From contig NZ_JAGGQU010000024.1 of the NCBI RefSeq assembly GCF_018613155.1, forward strand, positions 1-64,000: 64,000 nucleotides of DNA, read 5' to 3'. Numbering within the stretch: position 1 is the first letter of the stretch; every line of letters starts with the position of its first letter. The DNA comes from Bacillus sp. ISL-55. Its GTDB lineage: Bacteria > Bacillota > Bacilli > Bacillales > Cytobacillaceae. The notes under the pieces were generated by a model. It searched no databases and was not told the DNA's origin. It saw only the letters and a list, made by a program, of their open reading frames with translations. The translations under genes were made by a program, and so were the position numbers. Positions 16,295 through 23,214 of this stretch are shown piece by piece.

Positions 16295-17509
16295 ATGACC
16301 CAGCAGCAAAAGGCGAAACGCAACTTGATGATCATGTGGTTCGCAAACTTTTTCATTGCCGGCAGCATGACAATGGTAATGCCTTTTCTCTCATTGTACA
16401 TCGAAACTTTTGGAGATTTTTCAGAAAGGTATGTTCAAAACTGGTCAGGCCTTACTTTCAGTATTACGTTCGTAACAGCCTTCCTATTTTCACCTGTGAT
16501 TGGAAGACTGGGTGACACATTCGGCCGCAAGAGAATCTTGATCTTTATGGGAATCGGGATGGGGTTAGCTGTCTTCCTGCTTGGATTTGCAACTTCCGTG
16601 TGGGAGTTATTTTTACTGAGAATGTTCATGGGATTATTCTCTGGCTTCATTCCTGTATCACAGGCACTTATTTCAACGCAAACTTCAAAGGAAGAAGCTG
16701 GCAAAGTATTAGGGACCCTACAGACAGGCAGTATCACTGGCTCCCTGCTCGGCCCAATGCTCGGTGGTGTTCTTGCTGACTCCTTGGGATATGCGACAAC
16801 CTTCCAATCGACCTCGGCCTTCATCGTCCTTTCTGGTCTGCTCGTATTTTTTGTCATGGAGTACAGAGTCGATATCAAGAAAGGAACAAAAACAAATTAC
16901 AGCCGCAAAGAAGTTCTTCAGCATATTTTTAAAAATCCGATCATGGTCAATGTCCTGCTCATGTCGATGCTTGTGCAGATTGCTCATTTCAGCATCCAGC
17001 CTATCCTTTCACTGTATGTGGGAGAGCTGCATGGACCGGAAAACCTGGCATTCTTTTCTGGAATCGCCTTTTCTGCAGCGGGGCTTGGCAATTTGTTAAT
17101 GGCAAGGAAATGGGGCCAAATAGCCGACCGGATTGGCTATATTAAAATACTTGTCGTGCTCCTGTTTTTATCGGCAATCATCTATCTGCCAGGCGGTTTT
17201 GTCGATAACATCTGGCAGCTCGTCCTGATTCGGTTCCTGCTCGGAATCACGATTGGCGGCATTATCCCTGTCCGAGTTGCCTATATCAGGCAGGAAGCAC
17301 CTGTTGCCATGCAGGGAGAAGTACTCGGCTACAACACGAGCCTCCGCTTCTTCGGAAACATCATCGGGCCGGTGCTCGGCGGTTTCCTTGCGGGTTACTT
17401 TGGCTTCACCTCGGTATTCGTCCTGACAAGCGGACTCCTGCTGGTGAGCGGTATTGTCCTGTATGCCTCGATGCAGCGCAATCCCCAGTTCGTTAGAGAT
17501 ACTTTTTAA
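16295..17509 (+). CDS. MFS multidrug-type efflux transporter
   Basis: 404 aa, 12 predicted membrane segments. The loop 2-3 signature GRLGDTFGRKRIL and the motif-C-like GSITGSLLGPMLGGVLAD in segment 5 mark it as a drug:proton antiporter of the 12-TM (DHA1, MdtG/NorA-like) group. The second half repeats the fold (KWGQIADRIGYIKIL). The ribosome site upstream of ATG 16295 is weak (AGAAAGAAGTG). Monocistronic; the substrate cannot be deduced. Confidence 0.85.
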   Translation: MTQQQKAKRNLMIMWFANFFIAGSMTMVMPFLSLYIETFGDFSERYVQNWSGLTFSITFVTAFLFSPVIGRLGDTFGRKRILIFMGIGMGLAVFLLGFATSVWELFLLRMFMGLFSGFIPVSQALISTQTSKEEAGKVLGTLQTGSITGSLLGPMLGGVLADSLGYATTFQSTSAFIVLSGLLVFFVMEYRVDIKKGTKTNYSRKEVLQHIFKNPIMVNVLLMSMLVQIAHFSIQPILSLYVGELHGPENLAFFSGIAFSAAGLGNLLMARKWGQIADRIGYIKILVVLLFLSAIIYLPGGFVDNIWQLVLIRFLLGITIGGIIPVRVAYIRQEAPVAMQGEVLGYNTSLRFFGNIIGPVLGGFLAGYFGFTSVFVLTSGLLLVSGIVLYASMQRNPQFVRDTF

Positions 17510-17520
17510 GCATGCCAACA

Positions 17521-17553
17521 AAGACTGAATCTTTATGGATTCAGTCTTTTTTC
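17521..17553 (+). terminator. Rho-independent terminator
   Basis: AAGACTGAATC and GATTCAGTCTT around a short loop, followed by TTTTC, 11 bases after the MFS gene. Confidence 0.9.
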
Positions 17554-17701
17554 ATTTACTTTCGATATATAATCCTCCCTCTTCTCCTATCGTTTGCCTT
17601 CAGTTGGAAGAATTACTGTTTTTTAACCGCAGTCTGGGGAATCATTTACATTAGAGGATGAAAAAAATTCATTTTATATGAAGAAAATCGGGTGATTTCA
17701 G

Positions 17702-18481
17702 TTGGAAGTACAAGCATTGCAGGAAGTCGAAAAACTGGCTTTAAAAAAGTACAAAATTTTTAAACAGAGCAGGACACGCTATCTGGCCAGGGCTGCCCTC
17801 GCTTCGATGTTCATCGGCTTTGGAGTTATCGTTGCATTCAAGACGGGAAATCCATTTTATGTGGAACACTCGCCCTTTGCCTATCCAATAGCTGCCATTA
17901 CCTTCGGTGCCGCGATTATCCTGATTGCCTACGGCGGCGGTGATTTATTCACTGGCAATACTTTTTACTATACTTTTGCCGCGCTGAGGAAAAAAATGGC
18001 CTGGGTCCAGGTCGTCAGAATGTGGATTTACAGCTATATCGGCAATATCATTGGCGCAGCTGCGTTTGCTTTTTTAATTTACACAACCGGATTGTTTGAT
18101 GATCATTCCGTAAACGGATTCTTGCTAAGTGTTGCTGAAAAAAAGACACTTGCACCAACTTCAGAACTTTTTTTCCGAGGGATTCTCTGTAACTGGCTCG
18201 TCTGCCTGGCGTTCTTCCTGCCGATGTCAATGAAGGGCGACGGCGCAAAAATGTTCGCAATGGTGTTTTTCGTCTATTGCTTCTTCATTTCGGGTTATGA
18301 GCACAGCATCGCCAATATGTGTACCTTTGCGATCAGCATGGTCCTTGACGACCCGCAATCTGTTACTTTTACAGGCGTGATTCACAATCTGATACCCGTG
18401 ACGATCGGCAACCTCATTGGCGGCGGAATCATGATGGGCTGGATGTATTACTATGCGAACAAACCATTTTTTGAGGAATGA
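17702..18481 (+). CDS. Formate/nitrite transporter (FNT) family channel
   Basis: 259 aa, six membrane segments of the pentameric FocA/NirC fold. GGGDLFTGNTFYYTF is the family signature in the segment 2 loop. The Asn of GNWLVC in the fourth-fifth region appears as CNWLVCLAFFLPMS, and EHSIANMCTFAISM matches the conserved His/Asn selectivity region. The start is a TTG at 17702 with a weak GGGTGATT site. Given nirBD nearby it might move nitrite, but no shared operon or promoter is seen; formate is equally possible. Confidence 0.87.
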   Translation: MEVQALQEVEKLALKKYKIFKQSRTRYLARAALASMFIGFGVIVAFKTGNPFYVEHSPFAYPIAAITFGAAIILIAYGGGDLFTGNTFYYTFAALRKKMAWVQVVRMWIYSYIGNIIGAAAFAFLIYTTGLFDDHSVNGFLLSVAEKKTLAPTSELFFRGILCNWLVCLAFFLPMSMKGDGAKMFAMVFFVYCFFISGYEHSIANMCTFAISMVLDDPQSVTFTGVIHNLIPVTIGNLIGGGIMMGWMYYYANKPFFEE

Positions 18482-18482
18482 T

Positions 18483-18515
18483 AAAAGGCTCAGTGTATAC
18501 CTGAGCCTTCCCTTT
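18483..18515. terminator. Terminator between convergent genes
   Basis: AAGGCTCAG-n-CTGAGCCTT, followed by CCCTTTTG on the plus strand, right after the FNT stop. It overlaps the end of the convergent gene at 18490. Confidence 0.75.
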
Positions 18516-18936
18516 TGTATTTGATCGCTATTTGAGCCGTCAGCAGGGTGGATCCTATAAAAATAGCGGCAAGCAGTATTTGATTCCTCAACAACTCTTG
18601 TGAATACACTGCTCTAGTCATTAAAAACCAAAACAGGCTGCTGATTCCAGCGGCCGCGAAGAACAACCCCCATATGAACTCCTTGAACTTTCGGTAGCTA
18701 CGGCTCCCCTGGAGATGCTTTATGTAAAAATAGAACAATATACATAGGACCAAAACTACCAAAGAATAACTGTATGGAAAATGTGCAGCCTCTTCCACCT
18801 TATCCACCACAGCGATATTCCCTAGAAATAGCAGTTGAAAGATAAGAAAATGCAAAACGACATATAAGAATAAAATCCACTCTGATATGTATATAATAAT
18901 CTTTCTGTAAATTATCGATCCCTCCTCCAAAGGCAT
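18490..18936 (-). CDS. Uncharacterised four-segment membrane protein
   Basis: 148 aa with about four hydrophobic segments (SEWILFLYVVLHFLIFQLLF; SLVVLVLCILFYFYI; FIWGLFFAAAGISSLFWFLM; ILLAAIFIGSTLLTAQI). I do not recognise the family. The ATG at 18936 lacks a clear ribosome site. GGAGGAGGG lies inside the frame just after it, so the true start may be a few codons downstream at a non-standard codon (ATA/ATT). Convergent with the FNT gene. Confidence 0.5.
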   Translation of the reverse strand: MPLEEGSIIYRKIIIYISEWILFLYVVLHFLIFQLLFLGNIAVVDKVEEAAHFPYSYSLVVLVLCILFYFYIKHLQGSRSYRKFKEFIWGLFFAAAGISSLFWFLMTRAVYSQELLRNQILLAAIFIGSTLLTAQIAIKYKREGSGIH

Positions 18937-18975
18937 GTATCTTTATATTTCTTTTTCAAGCATAATAATCCTTCA

Positions 18976-19012
18976 TAAAAAAACAGGATATAGAAATTTC
19001 TATACCCTGTTG
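18976..19012 (-). terminator. Rho-independent terminator of the S-box ABC operon
   Basis: On the minus strand ACAGGGTATAGAAA and TTTCTATATCCTGT (one mismatch) are followed by TTTTTTATG. Downstream of the permease gene. Confidence 0.9.
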
Positions 19013-19052
19013 ATCCTGCAGTGACATATTCATCACCGAATGCAACTGCCCT

Positions 19053-20057
19053 CTAATGTTTCTGCTTATAATAGGTAATCCCGAGTGCAAAAGCCAGCAC
19101 AGTTCCTTTCACAATGTCCATCGCGTAATAAGGGACAGACATCATCACAAGGCCATTTTGCAAAATGCCGATCAGCACTGCACCGACAAAGGTACCGAAT
19201 GCATTTGGCTTGCCTGCCCCCAGGACGGAGAAACCGATGAAAGCTGCCGCTACCGAATCCATTAGATATGGTGAACCTGCATTGATTTCCGCCGTCATGA
19301 CACGGGAAGCAAGAACGATTCCGCCAATTGCCGCGAATAAAGCAGACAGCAGGTAGGCGGCTGTTTTATAGCGGTTGACCGGTATGCCTGAAAGCCTGGC
19401 CGCCTCTTTATTGCCGCCAATCACATACATATAGCGGCCGTGCTTTGTGTATGTCAGGAATATATGAACAATGATGACAGCCACGGCCATGATCAGGATG
19501 ATCCATGGCACCTGCCCTATTTTAGCGAAAAACGGGCTGATACTTCCTGTTGAAAAGCTGCCATCAGGAAGAATCATATTTTCCGAGACAGTCGCGCCAT
19601 TCGTATAAGTCAGCGCCATTCCCTGGATGATGAACATCATGGCCAGTGTCATAAGCATGTCCGGAATCTTCAGCTTTACGATCATCAAAGAATTGAGTGC
19701 ACCGACAATCAGGGCAGCTGCGATTGCTGATAATACGGCAATCAGAGTGTTGTGCGAGAACCAGACGAACATCGAAATGACGATGGCGTTGGACAGGGAT
19801 GCGACAGAGCCGACAGATAAATCAAAGCCGTCAACTGTCAGCGAGATGGTGATGCCGATCGCGATGATGGTTACGATGGAAATCGAACGAAGGATATTAA
19901 TGACATTATCACCGTTGATAAAAGAAGGATTCGCTGCCGCGAAGACGGCGACAAGGACAAAGATTGTCAAAATCGTCCCATATTTATATAGAAACTGGAA
20001 TAGTTCGAATGTTTTTTTCGGCGTCGGCTCTTGCTGTAATGGGAGTTTCGCTTCCAT
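19053..20057 (-). CDS. Ribose-type ABC transporter permease
   Basis: 334 aa, RbsC/BPD_transp_2 family with about 8-10 membrane segments. Typical blocks are GITISLTVDGFDLSVGSVASLSNAI and the EAA-like GGNKEAARLSGIPVNRYKTAAYLLSALFAAIGGIVLASR. The start is the ATG at 20055-20057 with AGGAGGAAGATAGG upstream, 1 base after the ATPase stop; a longer frame to 20234 has no support. Third gene of the S-box-controlled importer. The cargo is inferred from the riboswitch, not from this sequence. Confidence 0.92.
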   Translation of the reverse strand: MEAKLPLQQEPTPKKTFELFQFLYKYGTILTIFVLVAVFAAANPSFINGDNVINILRSISIVTIIAIGITISLTVDGFDLSVGSVASLSNAIVISMFVWFSHNTLIAVLSAIAAALIVGALNSLMIVKLKIPDMLMTLAMMFIIQGMALTYTNGATVSENMILPDGSFSTGSISPFFAKIGQVPWIILIMAVAVIIVHIFLTYTKHGRYMYVIGGNKEAARLSGIPVNRYKTAAYLLSALFAAIGGIVLASRVMTAEINAGSPYLMDSVAAAFIGFSVLGAGKPNAFGTFVGAVLIGILQNGLVMMSVPYYAMDIVKGTVLAFALGITYYKQKH

Positions 20058-20058
20058 C

Positions 20059-21555
20059 CTATCTTCCTCCTGTTGAATAAAATAAAAGTTCCTCTTCTGT
20101 TGTTGCGGCCGTTTCGAGCTCCTTGACAGGTTCACCGTCATAGAGCACATAAACCCTATTCGTGATGCCGACAATTTCGGACAGCTCAGAGGATGCATAA
20201 ATGACGCCTTTCCCTTGTGCTGCGAGCTGGGCAATCAATTCAAAAATATCCCGCTTCGCACCTACATCCACACCCTTGGTTGGCTCATCAAAAATATACA
20301 CGTCCGCATCGGCAATCAGCCATCTGCCAATCGCTACCTTCTGCTGGTTGCCGCCTGAAAGATTTTCAACTTTGGCATTTTCTGATGAAGTTTTGATACC
20401 GAGAGCCTTGATGTACTCCTGTGCGGTGTTCTTTTCTGCCCGTCTGTTGATAAAGCCTAGTAATCTGGTGAACTTTTTGAGGTTGACCGCCGTAAGATTG
20501 GAGGTGACGGACTCTGCGACAAGGACTCCTTCCTTGCGCCGCTCTTCAGGCACCAGGGCCAAACCGCTTTTTACAGCAGCATGAGGACTGGTCAGCTTTA
20601 GGTTTCTTCCTTTTAGCTTTACGGTTCCGCTTGTTGTTGGTGTCGCGCCGAACAGCGCTTTGCACAGCTCTGTCTTTCCCGCTCCGACCAGGCCGGCAAT
20701 CCCGACAATCTCCCCTGCTTTTACATTGAGCGAAGCATTTTTCACTTTGATTCCATCCGTTAGGCCTTCGACTTCCAGAATGGTTTGACCGAACGTGCTG
20801 ACCCTTGCCGGAAATTGGTCTTCCAGCTTCCTGCCAAGCATGTACTCAATCACCTGGTGGGTGTCGACTTCAGGAATACCTTTTTTTATTACCAACTCAC
20901 CATTTCGCATGATCGTAATCTCATCACATAATTCAAAAATCTCCGGCATTCGGTGGGAGATGAAGATGATGCCAACATTCCTTTCAGCCAGTTCCCTCGT
21001 GATTCGGAACAGTTCAGATGTTTCTGTATGGCTGAGCGGAGCTGTTGGTTCATCGAGGATCAGGAATGAGCATTTACTTGAAATCGCTCGGGCAATCAGG
21101 ACCAGCTGTTTCTCCGCAAGCGACAGCTCCCCGGCAAGCTTTTTTACAGGAATGTTAAGGTTCATCCCGGAAATAATCTCTCCTGCCTGTTTGAAAAGCT
21201 GTTTCCATTTCACCCAGTGTTTGTTTTCTGTGTCCTGCACGGTGTGATTAAGCATGATATTTTCAGCAACAGTCAGCGACGGGATAATCGCTGTATCAAC
21301 TTCCTGGTAGACCGTCTGGATTCCGAGTTTCTGGGCATGAGCCGGCGTCCTGATTTCGACTTTCTTGCCATCCAGCTGTATTTCCCCTGTGTAGTGGTCA
21401 TGGGCACCAGAGAGCACCTTCATTAAGGTCGATTTACCAGCGCCATTTGCGCCAATCAACGCATGGATTCTGCCAGTTTCCGTGCTGAAATCCACACCAT
21501 TCAGCGCACGCACTCCCGGAAACTCAATGGTGATGTTTTTCATTTGAAGTTTCAT
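20059..21555 (-). CDS. Ribose-type ABC transporter, double ATP-binding subunit
   Basis: 498 aa with two fused ABC cassettes, as in RbsA/MglA. The first (1 to about 245) has Walker A IGANGAGKSTLMKVLSG, signature ELSLAEKQLVLIARA and Walker B FLILDEPTAPLS. The second (about 255-498) has a variant P-loop GLVGAGKTELCKALFG, signature LSGGNQQKVAIGRWL and Walker B VYIFDEPTKGVD. The degenerate second P-loop and first signature are normal for this family. It starts with ATG after GGGAGGTGGAACCCGG. It follows the binding-protein gene across 200 bp holding a hairpin and a phased repeat. Confidence 0.93.
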   Translation of the reverse strand: MKLQMKNITIEFPGVRALNGVDFSTETGRIHALIGANGAGKSTLMKVLSGAHDHYTGEIQLDGKKVEIRTPAHAQKLGIQTVYQEVDTAIIPSLTVAENIMLNHTVQDTENKHWVKWKQLFKQAGEIISGMNLNIPVKKLAGELSLAEKQLVLIARAISSKCSFLILDEPTAPLSHTETSELFRITRELAERNVGIIFISHRMPEIFELCDEITIMRNGELVIKKGIPEVDTHQVIEYMLGRKLEDQFPARVSTFGQTILEVEGLTDGIKVKNASLNVKAGEIVGIAGLVGAGKTELCKALFGATPTTSGTVKLKGRNLKLTSPHAAVKSGLALVPEERRKEGVLVAESVTSNLTAVNLKKFTRLLGFINRRAEKNTAQEYIKALGIKTSSENAKVENLSGGNQQKVAIGRWLIADADVYIFDEPTKGVDVGAKRDIFELIAQLAAQGKGVIYASSELSEIVGITNRVYVLYDGEPVKELETAATTEEELLFYSTGGR

Positions 21556-21584
21556 CCGGGTTCCACCTCCCTATCAATCTGGAA

Positions 21585-21622
21585 AGCAGACACTCTTTTT
21601 CGTTTTGAGAGTGTCTGCTTTG
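21585..21622. other. Intercistronic hairpin without a T-tract
   Basis: GCAGACACTC and GAGTGTCTGC form a perfect 10-bp stem. On the transcribed minus strand it is followed by TTTCCAG, so it is a poor terminator. It lies between the binding-protein and ATPase genes. It is probably an mRNA-stabilising structure that raises the relative level of the binding protein. Confidence 0.6.
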
Positions 21623-21630
21623 TTCGCTTA

Positions 21631-21715
21631 ACTGGAAAAAATCGAGTGAAATTTCCAATTCGCTATAAAATTGAAAAAGTCGCTATAAAAATATTTTTTT
21701 CGCTATAAAAACTTC
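21631..21715 (+). repeat. TGGAAA hairpin plus 20-bp phased CGCTATAAAA array
   Basis: ACTGGAAAAAATC...GAAATTTCCA forms an inverted repeat (TGGAAA/TTTCCA) directly followed by CGCTATAAAA at 21661, 21681 and 21701, exactly 20 bp apart. Same build as 59308-59446. Confidence 0.8.
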
Positions 21716-21754
21716 CATACCATCAATCCACTACCATATTCACTGCTTCTTTTC

Positions 21755-22852
21755 TTACTTTTTATAGTGATCCTTCAACCTTTCCATCCAATCTTCCAAA
21801 AATGCGTCTGATTTGCCCCAGCCTTCGATGATTTCAGCTAAATTGACCATGTTCACCGGATTTTTTGACTGCTGCAGCTGTTCCTGTGAAATCAGTGAGG
21901 CTTCAAGGTCATATGTTGCTGGTGTTTCTTCGCCAGCCAGCTTTTTCGCCAGCAATCTCATATTCACTTCTCCGATCAGCTTTGGATCAACGGCGGCAGT
22001 GTATTTCCATGGGCTATTTTCTCCCTGGATTTCCTGAAGGTCGGCATTGGATACATCGATTCCGTAAATCTTGATTTCATCTCGGCCAGCTTCTTTGATC
22101 GCACGAGCCGCGCCAATCGCAAAAGCATCCCATGTCGCGAAAATCGCATCAATTTCTCCTTTTGGATGCTTGTTCAGCATAGCGGACACTGCATTTTGTG
22201 TCTGAACGCTTGTATCGGCTGCAGCCACTCCGAATCTTTCAACCTCTTTAATTCCCGGGTTCGCCTTCAGTGTTTCCTGGTAAACTTTATTTCTTCTGAC
22301 CATTGGCGGGAAGCCATCGACCCATAGGTAGACAATATTCGCTTCACCATTTTGGTCTTTCACAAGCTGGTCCAGCGCCTGTGTTGCAAGTGCTTCATCA
22401 TCCTGGGATGTAAGTGTGACTCCTTCTACTTGAGCCAGATCCGGATTTGAATCGAAGGTAACAACGCTCTTACCTTTTTCAACTAATTTCTTAACATCAT
22501 CTACAGTTGCTGCGTCATCGCCATGGGAAATGATGAATCCATCATAGTCCTGCTGGAGGCCCTGGTTGATTGCGTCATGGAATTTGGCTGTATCCCCATT
22601 CGCTGTAAAAACGTCTACTTTAAAGCCTAGTGCTTCACCTTCAGCCTTTGCTCCGGCTAAAAATTGTGCCGTATGGTCATCTCCGCCAATTTTGCGGATC
22701 ACTTTGATTTTAACTTCCTCGCCTTTGGCAAATCGCTCCGGCACTCCTTCTACCGGACCGCTGGCCGTCTTCGTCTCTCCGCCTCCGCAGCCAGTAAGCA
22801 GCAAAGCAGAAGCTACTGCACCTAAAAATACTTTTTTAATTCCATCTTTCAT
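21755..22852 (-). CDS. Sugar-type ABC transporter, substrate-binding lipoprotein
   Basis: 365 aa. Lipobox LLTGC (Cys about residue 22) then a periplasmic-binding-protein type 1 domain: KIKVIRKIGGDDHTAQFLAGAKAEGEALGFKVDVF, GFIISHGDDAATVDDV, TFDSNPDLAQVEGVTLTSQDDEA, and IFATWDAFAIGAARAIKEAG. These are RbsB/LsrB-like ribose-binding features. The start is the ATG at 22850-22852 with GGGGGAGAATCAG; the frame upstream to 23002 runs through the S-box and is not coding. The SAM riboswitch points to a sulfur-linked ribose such as 5-methylthioribose as cargo (inference); plain ribose or autoinducer-2 are alternatives. Confidence 0.9.
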   Translation of the reverse strand: MKDGIKKVFLGAVASALLLTGCGGGETKTASGPVEGVPERFAKGEEVKIKVIRKIGGDDHTAQFLAGAKAEGEALGFKVDVFTANGDTAKFHDAINQGLQQDYDGFIISHGDDAATVDDVKKLVEKGKSVVTFDSNPDLAQVEGVTLTSQDDEALATQALDQLVKDQNGEANIVYLWVDGFPPMVRRNKVYQETLKANPGIKEVERFGVAAADTSVQTQNAVSAMLNKHPKGEIDAIFATWDAFAIGAARAIKEAGRDEIKIYGIDVSNADLQEIQGENSPWKYTAAVDPKLIGEVNMRLLAKKLAGEETPATYDLEASLISQEQLQQSKNPVNMVNLAEIIEGWGKSDAFLEDWMERLKDHYKK

Positions 22853-22895
22853 CTGATTCTCCCCCTTTGATTGATCTGCATTACTAAACCAAATA

Positions 22896-23066
22896 AAAAA
22901 ACCTCTCCAGAAAAGAGAGGTTTCAAACGCAGTAGAATACAAAGGTCGGATTCCTCTCTTATCTTTCAAAACAAATAAATGTTTTGCAGGATTTAGCACC
23001 AATTCCGGTTGGAACGGTTGCTGGGCGTCACAGGGCCAGTCCCTCTGCCACTCTTGATAAGAGAAT
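22896..23066 (-). promoter_or_regulatory. SAM-I (S-box) riboswitch with terminator
   Basis: On the minus strand the leader reads CTTATCAAGAGTGGCAGAGG, then GACTGGCCCTGTGACGCCCA and GCAACC, the classic conserved S-box core (P1, P2 with kink-turn, J3/4). It ends in a terminator AACCTCTC-ttttctg-GAGAGGTT followed by TTTTTTA (22896-22924), 44 bases before the binding-protein ATG. SAM binding should stop transcription, so the importer is made when methionine/SAM is low. Confidence 0.93.
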
Positions 23067-23175
23067 TTCTTTATTAAGTTAATGTTGCAAATCGATAAAT
23101 CCCACTTTAAACTCCTATACTCATATTGTCAATATTATTATGAAAATTTAATTATATTCTTTTTTCCGTTTCAAA

Positions 23176-23211
23176 CAAAAAGGAAAATCCCAAATCGGAA
23201 TCTTCCTTTTT
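23176..23211 (-). terminator. Rho-independent terminator of the dynamin-like gene
   Basis: On the minus strand AAAAAGGAAGATTCC pairs with GGGATTTTCCTTTTT (mismatches in the inner part), ending in TTTTTG. Confidence 0.75.
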
Positions 23212-23214
23212 CGA

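Noticed and set aside
19053-20234. 59-residue N-terminal extension of the RbsC-type permease
   Set aside because: It overlaps the coding end of the ATPase gene. The ATG at 20057 has a strong ribosome site and matches the family start.
22853-23002. N-terminal extension of the sugar-binding protein
   Set aside because: This stretch is the S-box riboswitch and its terminator. A lipoprotein signal with a good ribosome site starts at 22852.
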